A stretch of 64,000 bases of DNA from Brachypodium distachyon (GCF_000005505.3 NC_016132.3:34610914-34674913), one strand, 5' to 3'. Counted from the first letter of the stretch, positions 48,041 through 59,545 are shown. Numbers and translations: made by a program. The notes: a model not told the origin generated them from the letters alone.

Positions 48041-51000
48041 CTACCGACAGCAGCCGATCTCTCCTTCCTCCACATCTACATCCATGGAAAGTGATATGCC
48101 ATCCTTCATTTCATGTTCGACCTCTTCATCTAGATCTTTGTTCTCATCCATGGAGGGTGATATGCTATCCTTCATTTCATGTTCGACCTCTTCATCGAGA
48201 TCTTTCTTCTCATCCATGGAGGGTGATATGCTATCCTTCATTTCATGTTCGACCTCTTCATCGAGATCTTTCTTCTCATCCATGGAGGGTGATATGCTAT
48301 CCTTCATTTCATGTTCGACCTCTTCATCAAGATCTTTCTTCTCATCCATGGAGGGTGATATGCTATCCTCCATTTCATGTTCAACCTCTTCTTCGAGATC
48401 TTTCTTCATGAAAAGGCCAAGCCTCTCCAGAGGGCTCCCTAGGCCAGGTGGAAGCTCCATCCCATCAACAAGATCCACAATTAATCTGCCAGGAGGGTTC
48501 AGTTCCCACTTTTTGCTCATGTTTTCCAGGTCCTTCAGAAAGTCACTGTTGTCGATGTCAACTGTCTTCTTCATCTACACAAAAGGACAGATTGAATAGC
48601 CACTGCATAACATGAAGCATGGGAACTTGCTGTCAGAAGATTGGAAGCAGCTCGTACCATTTGTAGTGCCAAGCGTGCAGTCTCTCTTTGTTGCTCCCTC
48701 TTCATCCTCATTTCTTCATCTAGCTTTAATTGTGCAGCAGCTTCAGCAGCCTTCACCTGGGCCTCAATCCTTGCTTTCTCTGCAACACAAAATAAATACA
48801 TCTGAAAAGGAAACCATGCAAGTCCAGCATCCACAGCAATGATAAACTTGATATCAATGTGACACAAAAGGTGAAAAAGGTACAGTACAACCTAAGCATA
48901 AGGCATGCTGAATGTATTATTCTCAATTTTCAAGAAAGGGGCCATAATCACATAAATTAAATTAATTTCTTCACCGGTACATAAGCTGAGCGTGCATTCT
49001 AGAATTTGGTACCTACCTGCGACAACCACCACTAATAAACTTCCCCAAAAACTGTTAAGAGAAAACTCCTAAAACCAAATAATCCACCATCTTATCACAT
49101 CAAACAAACTCACCTCTTGACAAGGGGTTCAGGAAAGTGCTAGGCGGTGACTGGGCATATGCCCAGCGCTTACCTCACCTACATGGCTCATAAGCGTTCT
49201 GTACGGATAGGCCAGCAAGGGAAGCAATAAAGTAAGGCCCATCAATGTACTATGGCCCACAAACTGCTGCCTTAGTAGGGTCTTTAGGGTTTCCTAACTC
49301 TCAGACACAGCCACCAATGCATCAGACAAGCAGGGGTTGCATGCTGACAACATCCTCCGCCGGCGATGCACATGCTGCATCAATCTTCACAGATCTCTCC
49401 CCCTCCTGCTGCCTCTTCTTGCTTCTCCAGTGCTGTCACCACCTCTCCTCACTTACAGAAACTGGAGGATATTTCCTTGCCGGCGAAGGCCGATTCCTAG
49501 GCGTACGCTTAAGCCTGACCGCTTAGTTGGCTGCCCATGACAGAAGCGTCACGTTATGCGACGCACACCTATGCGTGTGCCTAAGCACGAATTTACTTCC
49601 TTGTCTCTTGAGCTACTACAATCACTACTTCACTAGAACAGTCTAATATAATAATTATCCTTTGATGTTATTATCCTTGGATCATACGGGAAAAAAAATA
49701 CAACCAGGTCCTAGGAGTGTCGTTTGCAAGAAGCTACGAACCAACTGTCCACCTATGCACAGCTAATGGACAGCTACACTAATGCATAGCTATCTTTGAT
49801 TTGCTCACCAAACTGTAGCTTGCTTCTTGTCATCGACCTACTTCAGTTCAGATAATGATCAAACTAATTACAAGAATGAACCTTCACAATATCACAAGAC
49901 ATTTATGACTAGCAAGTGCATACAAGCACATCATTTCTTTTAAACAATAAAGCATTCTTTTTATTAACTTTTGCATTGAACTAAAACAAGATATATATCC
50001 ATGTCGAACATATAACCAAAGTTCTAAACATGGTATGGCAAGTATTCCATTTAAGGAAGGACAACTCAGTCTACATGAGAGCTCTATGCAAATATAAGAT
50101 ACCTGACAAAATCACAAACTGGCACACAAAAAAAGATATCCAGCACATATAGGCCATCAGAGGCACAGAGCTAATTATTACCTTCTCGCTGCCTTTTTTC
50201 CAGTCTCTCCTTTTCCATCTGCAATTTTGCGGGGTCTATTATCTGCCCCTAAGAGAGCAAAACAACATGTCAGCTAGACCAGCACGGATATAGAGATAAA
50301 GCCGTCCACTGCAAGCGGATAGCCTAACTGTTGTGATGTACTAAATTTTGGGAACTATTTTAGAAATATTACATGGTCTAGAAGTGCTTTCTGTTGTGCC
50401 TTAACAATTGTTCCAGCAAAACGACCCTTAAGTATTGCTGCACGGAGGGCTTTTGTTGGTGACAAAGGTTCATCATTTAAATAACTTCCATTTCCTGGAT
50501 TCACATCACAATATCCACTACATTAGCATATGACAAAAAGATTGTCCCGAGTTCTGAACTCTTTTGTTGTTTCAAAAAGGAACAAAATAATAATTAGACG
50601 AACCAAACATATCGAAAGAACAGAATATGCAGAAAGAACCTTGTTCAAAAGAAGCGAGAGGTGAAGTTGAAGTATCACTGCAAGTGTGTGACCCATTTCC
50701 TAAAATAGAAAACAAGTGTGTTAGCAAAACAATATATGGGATCAAATTATGGAATATTCCTCAACATACCATTTGATTGAGAGCTGTGCTCACTTGATTG
50801 CATCCTTGATATTTTAGTGTTCTCCTGCAGATATAATATATGGCTTAGGATGGGGAAATGGAAGTTTGTTTAGCTAATAATGTGCTCGAACTATAAAGAC
50901 GGACATAATAATGTGTCAAACTATAAAAGAGGAAACTCATTGCGAAAACCTTGGGGCAAGGGATATAATGATTTAAAGAGCCCTCTTTGCTACCAGCTGC

Positions 51001-51900
51001 TTGAAAAGGTGTATCTGGATAAAAAAATGAACAGAAGTATCAATAACCATGACAGAAGAGTATAATTGACTACAGGAGAAAAGCTTGTGGAACATAATGA
51101 AAAGGGGTTACACCTTTGGAAAAGGTCTGCCCGGAGCCTCGCACAGAAAATTTAATCTTTACCTGTGCAGGTAACAGATAGCAATACTTTAAAAATTGCT
51201 ATTAAGTGAAATAACAAATCAGCAATTGAATGAAGGTATCAAGTAATCATACTTTGGAAGATATTGCATCTGTCAAAGTCTTCTTTGCAAGTGAATTTGA
51301 GCATGCAGCCAACCCTGTAGGAACCACAGACTTTGAATTCTCAGCAGCTCGGGCCTTTATGACTTTCACTGGCAGCCGCTCTGGTACTGGGTTTCTGTCT
51401 CTCCATTTTCTTTCATATAATTTCCATTCCGAATCAAAAATTCCATTTAATTGCTCAGCTACTGTGTGGACAAAGTTTCCTGGAGGATTGTACTTCATTG
51501 CATTTGAAAACGTAAGTCTTACATCTGCTGCAAACTCATCAGTGCTAGGATAATTCTTGTTTGTGAGTTTCTTCTTTACAGTACCCAAGTCCATTGGATT
51601 GCGGATAACATCAAAGTAATCAGGAATCCCAAATAGTACTGGATCAACCGGTTCATGAAAAAGCCACCCGCCCGTGTGACCCATGAGCTTCTCCAGAACA
51701 TTTTTACATTGCCTTGCCTGGCTAGCATTCATGCTTTCAACCTTGTTCTTAGAGGATGGTCTGTGCTCATATGTAGAACTCGGCATCACCCCAGATTTCT
51801 GAGACCTTTTACTTCCCTCGACCTCTGAGTCTGTACCAGAATCTTCTGACCCACTACTTATATAAACTTGTCTCCTCTTCTTGCAGGATAGTGTAATCAT
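48041..51900 (-). CDS. GTE-type bromodomain protein
   Basis: Putative nuclear reader of acetylated histones, related to the plant GTE8-GTE12 group. Nine coding exons (51900-51253, 51162-51114, 51014-50950, 50824-50770, 50699-50640, 50494-50373, 50248-50182, 48779-48658, 48574-48041) join in frame to 573 aa. The bromodomain spans about 62-163: shelf WLF (79-81, in GGWLFHEPVDP), FDVIRNPMDLGTV, and acetyl-lysine Asn138 in KYNPPGN. I see no NET domain after it. The C-terminal half has the GTE-typical SPTKALRAAILKGRFAGTIV block, an Ala/Lys/Glu-rich coiled coil (KARIEAQVKAAEAAAQLKL), and SPLERLGLF. Residues about 452-562 are five 22-aa acidic repeats encoded by a minisatellite. A leader exon 51901-52013 and a distal leader exon ending at 55568 are likely, giving a 3.5-kb leader intron. 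The start codon is the first in-frame ATG of exon 2. Confidence 0.88.
48078..48407 (-). repeat. Coding minisatellite, 5 x 66 bp
   Basis: Five consecutive 66-bp units (starting 48078, 48144, 48210, 48276 and 48342), with the two middle units identical. Read on the minus strand, each encodes 22 residues of the type EEVEHEMKDSISPSMDEKKD, all in frame with the bromodomain protein. Confidence 0.95.
49121..49603. mobile_element. Non-autonomous hAT-like element (483 bp)
   Basis: Ends CAAGG...CCTTG, flanked by 8-bp repeats CCTCTTGA (49113-49120) and TCTCTTGA (49604-49611), with one mismatch. An 8-bp duplication and CAAGG ends fit a hAT-type MITE. The sub-terminal regions hold many short GCCTAGGCG-like and gcttag/ctaagc motifs able to fold back. 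It sits in the bromodomain-gene intron between coding exons 7 and 8. No transposase. Confidence 0.75.
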
Positions 51901-52467
51901 TGTGTTTGGTCAAAATTCTTGCTATGCAGTCTTGACAAATGACCAATAACTTCAGACTTGGCAATGACCCCTCTGATAGGCACATATGACACGGCGCAGC
52001 TTCTCAGTCAGGGCTGGAGGCAGAATATTCAGACCAAAGTGAGATGCTTAACATGCCTAGACAAGAACAATAGGCAAACACAGGGAAAATACAGAGGACA
52101 ACAACAGCATTTACTCCTAAACTATCCATTTTAACAGGAACTGTTTATTTAACTGGACAAATTTACGGTGGTATTGATCCAATACAAACTGTGAAACAAC
52201 AGCATCTACTGCTCATGAAGACACAGTTTATCAATGTGTTCCGTACATTTGGAAAGAGAAAAGTAAAAAGTCAGAACTCAGAACGAGCAAATGTGTGCTA
52301 GAGACACTGAGTCTGGTCACCATAATCTGCTTCACTTGGTGACAAGTTATGGTTTTTGAGCAAAACGTCTGATCACCATATTCTGCTTTAGTAAGTAACA
52401 AAATTACAGAGAACTTTATACACCTAGCAAATGCAGTAAGTGTTTCTTGTATACAGCACATCAAGAT

Positions 52468-53231
52468 ATGTTCCAAGTGGAAAGTACAGATTTACTACAA
52501 CACACATGGAAACAGGAACCGCATACAGGTCATGTAAAGATAAAACTGGGACAATTGTACAAGTTTAAAGAAAGAAATTTGAAGAAATGCCTCAGCGCAA
52601 AGGTATGTTCATTCTGCAACTAATGTGACAGGAAAAACAGATCAAAGGAAAATAACATTTCCAGTCAACAAAATATTATCCTACTGATTCCACGTTTCTA
52701 TTTAATCGGCAAAAGGTCACTTTGGTGTAATAATAAACCAATAGAGCGATAATAGTTATGTACCTTACCAACTTTAAAACTGTTCAGTACTAATTTTATG
52801 AGCAGATAAGCGTCAATTTGCTACCACGATCACAATGCGTACACAACTTGCCAAGAAAGGCAACTTCACACCATTCCACCCTATTTCCTTTTCCGCCATT
52901 ATGTTCCAAGTGGAAAGTACAGATTTAAGACACCGCACGTGGAAACAGGAACAGCATACATGTCATGTAAAGATAAAGCAGGGACAATGGTACAAGTTCA
53001 AAGAAAAAATGCCTTATTTCTCAGCGCAAAGGTATGCTCATTCTATAATTAACGTGACAGGAAAAAAGGATAAAAAGGAAGAGAACACTTCCAGCCAACA
53101 AAATATTATCATACTAATTCCACGTTTCTATTTTAGTCGCAAAAAGGTCAGTGTACTAAAGAAACCAATAAGGCATATAGTGATGTTGATGTAACTTACC
53201 AACTTTAAAACTGTTTCAGTACATAATATTC
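52468..53231 (+). repeat. Direct duplication of about 330 bp
   Basis: Copy 1 (about 52468-52799) and copy 2 (about 52901-53231) share long runs such as atgttccaagtggaaagtac and gtcatgtaaagataaa, interrupted by substitutions and small indels. About 100 bp separates them. Non-coding. Confidence 0.85.
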
Positions 53232-53272
53232 ATTATTTTGCAGATGGAATCTCTAAATTGTGAAGTGACTAG

Positions 53273-54081
53273 CATGGTTTTTGAGTTGCCTAGTCGAGTC
53301 GAGTCGACCCAACAGACTAGGAGACTGGTCCGATTATTCGGAGACTAGTCTCGACTAATTGGCCCAAGTAGAGTGTGAAGAGGCAAGGGCGAGGTTTTGG
53401 TAGAGGGAAAGCTCGATTGCACAGTCGCTGTGGTGCTGGAGCTTGAAGGAGAGGTCAGGTGGGAAGGAAGGTCTTCGAAGGAGCCTGGCGGTGGTTTACA
53501 ATGGAGCTGCCGCCATGAGAGGGAGAAGAGGAAGAACTCAAGGTGAGTTTTAAGGGTGAGGGACTATGCAATTCCAGGCCCATGAAGGTCCATTTAAAAC
53601 CCCTAGATTTCATTAAGCCATCCAGACCGTCCACACATCTGGAAGCTATCCAAACGGTTCATCAAGATTGAAGGCTTGTAAAATACTACTCTCTTCTCTC
53701 CCTGCAGCCGCCACTGCAGTTCTCTTCTCTCCCTCCCCACGTCTTCATCTCTTTCTCGTCACACCAATGCGTCCGCCGCCACTACAGCTCTATTCTCTCC
53801 CTCCCCTCGCCTTCTTCTCTTTGCCCACAAACCAATTGTGATGTAGAACTGCAGATCGACTGTCGATTCCATAGCGGATAAGGAAATCACCCAACAAATT
53901 CTTATCTCCAAGGCCAATCGCGAGTATCGGCGTTCCTAATCGCCCGACTAGTCGGAGCAAGTCGCAGTTCTAGCCGAGGAGTCGGGTGACTTGCTCTGCT
54001 AGTCGAGTCGCAGCAGCAAGCCGCCATCACTTCACCGGCTAGTGGACTAGTTGACGACAAGTCGTCGACTCAAAAACCATG
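53273..54081. mobile_element. hAT-like element (809 bp) with interrupted TSD
   Basis: TIRs catggtttttgagt at the left and actcaaaaaccatg at the right. The left 8-bp target copy is GTGACTAG (53265-53272). The right copy starts GCGACTA at 54082 and is split by the Stowaway at 54087-54201. Removing that Stowaway and one TA restores GCGACTAG, 7 of 8 matching. Sub-terminal cctagtcgag/gtcgac motifs are repeated. No transposase. Confidence 0.75.
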
Positions 54082-54086
54082 GCGAC

Positions 54087-54201
54087 TACTCCCTCCGTTC
54101 CATAATTCTTGTCGAAATATTACATGTATCTAGTCACTTTTTAGGAATAGATACATCCATTTTTGGGCAAATCTGAGACAAGAATTATGGAAGAGGGAGT
54201 A
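54087..54201. mobile_element. Stowaway-type MITE inside a hAT target duplication
   Basis: 115 bp, TA-bounded. TIR ctccctccgttccataattc with complementary right end gaattatgg...agggag. Its TA target is part of the right-hand 8-bp duplication of the neighbouring hAT-like element, so it inserted later. Confidence 0.9.
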
Positions 54202-54592
54202 GTTACTAAATTATCATCAATTTTAAGATTGCTAGCCACTTGATTTGCGGTTCAGTGCATAATAATATAATAAAAAACCTGAAATTATCCAATCAATCCT
54301 TATAGCAACATTTCTTGTTTTACTCCAGCGACAGAAACAACAATCAGGATAATGGATGGACGCATATGCCTAGCGATATTGAGCAAAGGTAAACTAAAAA
54401 AACAGTGCATATTTTATTCCTGTTTGAAACAACACAAGTACAGGCTTGATAACTTCCTATGCAGAACATAAAAATAATATGATAGAAAGATTCCTGTTTG
54501 AAGTAAGTCCTATTTTGCAAGGTTATATAAACCTGTACTTGCATTTTTTGTTCTTGAAGCAATGAAGACATATTTTTCCCAGCTCCTGCAAT

Positions 54593-55112
54593 CAAGGTTC
54601 AAAAAGGCACTAGGCAGGCGTTTTGCCAGCAACTAAGCAGCGACATGGAAGAGAGGACAAATGGCCAAGTTGCAAGAGGGGAGGGGCTGGACAGCCGGGT
54701 CGCAGCACCGGTGGGGCATGATGTCGTGGGTCGCAGCTAAGGCGAAGTTGGATGATAAGTCACAGCAGGGAGGAGTGCTGTGAGGGAAGGAGGAAGATGA
54801 CAGGGAATTAGGGAAGAAACATATCTGCACAGAGAGAGATATGTGGCCCACCATGGCCCATCTGCAAACCCCAGTTTTCTCAACAAGTATGGACTATCTA
54901 TCTTCCACGACAAATCTGAACCGTCCACTCCTCCATCTATGTATCCAGCCACCAGCGACCACGTATGATGCTTCCAAAGAAAAATGATCACCTGTAGCCT
55001 CCTGTAAAGCTCCCTCCCTCCCTGCCTCCCTCATAACAAGAGCTCTGTCTAGGGCAGAAGCACCACGTTGCCCAGGCCTACACAAGGCGGAGTACTGTTT
55101 TTTGCAACCTTG
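54593..55112. mobile_element. Non-autonomous hAT-like element (520 bp)
   Basis: Ends caaggttcaaaaa and its near complement ttttttgcaaccttg, flanked by CCTGCAAT (54585-54592) and CATGCAGT (55113-55120), an imperfect 8-bp duplication (6 of 8). Internal aggcactaggcaggcg motifs resemble the 49121-49603 element. No coding capacity. Confidence 0.6.
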
Positions 55113-55567
55113 CATGCAGTGCTCGTTCACGACTTCAAGGACCCCAACAAGCAAATGATATGTTCATTCAACATGTCATCTTTCCACCTTATATACTAGT
55201 ACTAGGTCGTGTATACATCCATTTAACGCATAATATTCAGCACTTACTACCAAAGCAGGACGGGGATACACATCAACATATCACTAAAGTCCAAACCCTG
55301 GAAGACGATTCCTTACCCAAACCCTAGAAGCATCAATTATCCTCCAAGACATATGCCAACACAAAATTCCTTAACGAAATCCTACAGACCAAATTACGGC
55401 AGGGCAGAGTGGCAAACAGCGAATGATACAATCCCCGATCTACGGAAACCTATCCGAAATTACCAATTACGCGTTAGCACGCTCGAGGCGCATCCAGTCG
55501 CTTAAAAGGCCTGGGATCATAGATCAGAGCCCAGAAGAGGGCGAGAAAGAGGAGGAGAATCACCAAC

Positions 55568-55920
55568 CTGAGGGTCTCGTCGTCGGCTCGGAGGGCGCCC
55601 CCCGGGTAATTTCCCTCCCAAATCCTTTGCCCGGGGGGGCGCGCACCGAGAAGCAGGCCGCAACTTCGATTCTTCTCCAACGACCGGGGTAGATACGTGG
55701 GCGTGCGGAGCGCCGCCGAAGCACCGCTTCCCTCTTCGCCGGCGTGAGGCGGTGGGAGGCAGGGAAGAGGGGCCGAAATGCAGGGGCTCGCGGAGAATAG
55801 GCTAGGGTTCCAGCCCGGGCTCGCTTCGGAGCAAAGAGAGGACGGGGCAGGCGGGGGGAGACCGGACCTTGCTGGGATGAGGCCGGCACGAAGGCGAGGA
55901 GGACGTCGGCCCGCCGCTGA
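55568..55920 (-). promoter_or_regulatory. Probable first leader exon and promoter of bromodomain gene
   Basis: A GC-rich region ends (minus strand) at a donor, with the exon end at 55568. The open frame across it (55889-55560, minus) is Pro/Arg-rich with no domain and is better explained as untranslated leader. The transcription start is not fixed. Confidence 0.4.
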
Positions 55921-57600
55921 GGCCCTGCTAGGGTTTGAGGGGAGGAAAGGGGAGCCGGAGAGGGGAAAGGGAAGGCGGTGCGCGTGCGTGCGCGAGAAAG
56001 AAGGGGACGCGGCTTGCCTGCTCTCTCTTCGTCTTTTCTGTTTTTTTTACAGCGTACTCCCTCTTCTTCCTTTCCCGTGCGATTTTGCCCCCTCCGATCA
56101 TTTTGGAGTGCCGTTTAAAAAGATAGATCTTCGACTCGTTTTAGTCCTTTGTCATGTTGCATACAGAGTGTAATTAGTTCCTGGCTCTACTATGTTTTCA
56201 CCTCAGCAAATATTTTTATTTCGTTGTAAAAATGCTTCGACACACTAATTGTATTTAAGTTGCTCGTAATGGGAACAATAAGCCATATTTCAAATGCTTC
56301 CACGCCATCCTTTAATCTGAATGGATTAGACCCAATAGTCCGGCGCATTTATTACTCTCCGTGTCTTCTTCTTGCTCACAGCATGTAACGTGGCATCTGC
56401 ACACCTAGGTCCGCAGTGAGCCTCCACCAACACTTGGGTTGTGAATGAGTAATGATCCTAGATAATCTCCGCAAAATTTCCAAATCCACGCATTACACAC
56501 ATAAAAAGATCCATGGATGCATGTGAAGCATGACAAGTGTGTTCTTCCTCCTCATGGGAGAGTCTGGCCTGCTTTGCGGCATGTGATCATTCCACATCCA
56601 ATAAGACATACTATGATCGTTCGAAAACCATTCGCCCATTGATAATTTGTGCAACAAAAAACGACTCAATGCAAAACTATTGTATCTCGCCCTGATGGAT
56701 TGACCAACCTCTCAATTGGATAGCTGGTCAGTCTAACAAATCAATTGGAACATACTACGCGTGAATGAGTAAGGACAAGAGGCGTTGATCGTGATTTAGG
56801 GTTGCAAAGCCGACTTTCAAAACGTTAGTGAAGGAGGACACCCGTAATACCGAGTTACTATTGATGGTTGCAGTATAGCTTGAGGAGATGTTGGATGTGA
56901 AGGCAACATTGCAAGATGGCCAGGGGAAAAGAGAAATCGAGCAGAGACATGAGATGAAAGTGCAGCGACATGTGAAGGTACAAACGTCGGTTAGAGAGAG
57001 CCCACATGGATGGAATAGGTCGATTAATAGGCATTGATGATAGGAGCTGTATCTCTACTTTATACAATAATCATCCTTCTTTCTTCCTTAGTTACCACTC
57101 TGCACCGAGTATGTGGCAACTGGCAAGTGCTAAGAGATATGTTCAATTGATCGACCTTGGTGGTTGGCTTTGTCCTTGGCTAACCAAGCGCTAACTTGAA
57201 GAGAACATTTTAATTAGTCTCTACGTTCCATGTTAAGTGACTCAAATTTGTGCAAATATGAATGTATATATATAGCCAAAAAACATCTAAATACATTTAA
57301 TATGGGACCGAGTATAACTTTACAATATTTTCTGTAGGGCGGTAGCACAGGGAAAGAAGGTAATTCTTCCCTTACCATTAGCAGGGGACAAGTGGCTAGC
57401 AGGCAGAACACGGCGGACTTTTTTTTTTTTTTTGTTGAGAATCTCAACTTTTTCTTGTTCTTTTTTTTAGCAGAAACTTTTTCTTCTTCTGAGGGCAATC
57501 ACGAGCACGGCAGGCAAAGCTGCCTTTCGGCCTTTCCATTTCCAATAGTACTAATGGGCTGAAGCCCAAACATTGGTGGCAGCGTATTTCGGCCCAACTA
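55921..57600. other. Spacer upstream of the bromodomain gene
   Basis: Apart from one worn MITE (57215-57314) and a T-rich tract near 57420, I see no gene, RNA or clear repeat. Confidence 0.45.
57215..57314. mobile_element. Worn Stowaway-type MITE
   Basis: 100 bp, TA-bounded, with ends resembling ctctacgttccatgttaagt and its imperfect complement near 57295-57313 (atttaatatgggaccgag). Termini have lost the exact CTCCCTCCG. Confidence 0.6.
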
Positions 57601-57774
57601 AGCATGGATCGTGGGATGCACGGGCTTTACTTCCGTTGGGAATGGTTTGGACGCCCCAGGTGTCGCCGCCGTTTACTCGGAGAAAAAAAGGGGGCCGCCG
57701 CCGAAGTCGACGGGGGCGGACCGGCGGAGAGGGAGGCTGCCGAAGTGCCGATGCCGGGGCTCTGAACTACGACA

Positions 57775-57879
57775 ATGTTGCTCGTCAGTGATCTCGCGCT
57801 GTCGGCGGCCGGGGGTCTCTTGCTCCGCGTGAAGGCTCGGGGAACCTGTCGCTCCGCACTCCGCACCCTGCAGCTCAAG
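57775..57879 (+). CDS. Possible first exon of an unknown gene
   Basis: A GC-rich patch (57640-57900) contains an ATG at 57775 followed by 35 codons (start MLLVSDLALSAAGGLLLRVK) to a consensus-like donor AAG|GTGAGG at 57880. GC richness plus a donor is typical of grass first exons. I found no matching downstream exon, and the following 3.5 kb is repeat debris. It could also be a non-coding transcript or chance. Confidence 0.2.
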
Positions 57880-58749
57880 GTGAGGACCAGATTTATGTTC
57901 CATTTTGCAGTGCTCTGGGGTAGAATTGCGTGCTCTCAGCCGGTCGCAAACCAATTTAGCTTTTCTAGTGTAAGATTGTGTGATTTGTTTTGGTGCTGTT
58001 GTGTCGTTAAAGGCTAGGAGGTTGTTAACACCAGTGTATTGTTTTGTAAGGTTGTCATATCTGATGCCAAAACGTCACATTCACATATCGGAATTGTCGC
58101 CATATTCTTCAGCAACTGTTGGAGGTGCAGCAGAAACCTGGGAAGTGGGAATTCGTATCTCCTAGCATGGTTAACATTTCGGAGTCTTACCCAAATCCCA
58201 CTCCCCTTGTGTTGTGGTATACTTCTCTGATGTAGAAGTTCGTACCTGTTGTTGACCAAGCTTCTGGCACTTGCCTGGTGCATTGGTGCAAGTTTAAGAA
58301 ACAAGAAGTCCTGACACTTGCTTTTCCTTGTTCCATGAAGATTGTCTTCTGATTGGTAGCAATCTTTTTTTTCTGGTGAGTTCATTTAACATTACATTGC
58401 TGAACCAGACATGATTTGATGCAAAAGTAATATTGAAAAGGTCAGTGTCCGAGGAGTGCTAGGTGAGTGGCTGGGTACTGCCTAGTTGCGATGGATGGCT
58501 GCCTAGACTGGCTGAGGCAGGAAGGTGGTGCCAAGTGCCTAGACTGGTGAAACAGCCCCAACTGTGCTATTTGTTGCCAAAGGGGTTGGATTAATTCCGT
58601 CAGGGAGTTTACAATAGGAACACTGAAAATTAAAGTACAGTTGAAAGAGAGAGTTTACAATAGAAACGCTGAAATTAAAGTACAGTTGAGAGTTTGGGTG
58701 CTGGGTGTAGAAGAGAACTGAAAAGGAAACATCTGTAGAACATCATCTG

Positions 58750-58910
58750 AAGCCTACATTAGGACTCTAATACCAATTGACCGTGCTTCCACCCACAAAG
58801 CCGCCTCATTCTTGAGAATCATAATAACACTCTGGGAACTGAAACTTTCTGCTGGAAAACATGTCGGTTCCTCTCCTTCCATATCTCCCAGGTGTGGAGG
58901 ATGAAGAATG
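58750..58910 (-). mobile_element. LINE reverse-transcriptase-tail remnant
   Basis: Read on the minus strand, about 58770-58900 contains WEIWKERNRHVF, the conserved motif at the C-terminal end of plant LINE ORF2 proteins (zf-RVT region). Frame breaks follow, so only a fragment remains. Confidence 0.55.
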
Positions 58911-59379
58911 AATCCACAGACGTAACACCTTGCTTCCCCCATCAGGATTTCGGCAAGTCCAAATGCTCCTGCACTTTAGTACCTATAGTTCAGAAACTAT
59001 TTTGCTCTTCTTTATTGGAGCTTTTGTGCATGTTTACCACACCACTCACTACCAAATTTCAATGCTAAATTTAGTTTCAAAAACTGTGTTTTCTACTTCA
59101 GAGATGAAGGAAGTAAAAGCTAGATGATGTTTACATAATATGATTTATCAGCATTTCTCCTTCTGAGGTTGTATGTTATGATGGGTAAAAAATCTAACTA
59201 AAAATGCTTTCTTAGTATGCATTTCCCTATTTAATCAAACTATAAACTTAATAACTTCAAGCAACTGTACTTGAGTTCATAATTCCTTGCTTGACCATAA
59301 GTGTAAGTGTAACTGTGCAAGCAATATGGAGCCTTGTGAATAGGTGGCTTCACCGTGAAGAGTATGACACATGCATCTG

Positions 59380-59545
59380 ATTTTGGCTCGTTAGATGCTC
59401 AGCGGCTTGGGGGAGCGTTTTGCAGGGTGACAGAAAGAAGAAGCGACGTGTATGTAGTAGTCAGCTGCTACACACCATGTGGAATATTTGGAATGAAGAA
59501 ACCATCTCATTTTCACTGGAAAGCACCTTTTGAATGCTGATGATC
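59380..59545 (+). mobile_element. Second LINE ORF2-tail remnant
   Basis: On the plus strand, near 59470-59510, the translation TMWNIWNEE resembles the LINE ORF2 tail motif WxIWxERN. The orientation is opposite to the 58750-58910 fragment. Highly degraded. Confidence 0.4.

Larger units (their letters stand above)
52014..55567 (-). other. Leader intron of the bromodomain gene
   Basis: Minus-strand donor CAG|GTTGGT (exon end 55568) and acceptor CTCCAG (exon start 52013) would define a 3.55-kb intron in the 5'UTR. It contains a tandem duplication, two hAT-like elements and one Stowaway. Both splice sites are inferred from consensus only. Confidence 0.45.

Noticed and set aside
48078..48407. CRISPR-like array
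   Set aside because: The units are contiguous 66-bp coding repeats with no spacers, in a plant gene.
47985..48599. 204-codon plus-strand frame with Ser-rich repeats
   Set aside because: Antisense reading of the bromodomain minisatellite; the minus-strand frame joins to conserved GTE exons.
55560..55889. 109-codon minus-strand frame upstream of the bromodomain gene
   Set aside because: Pro/Arg-rich with no domain; better explained as an untranslated leader exon ending in a splice donor.
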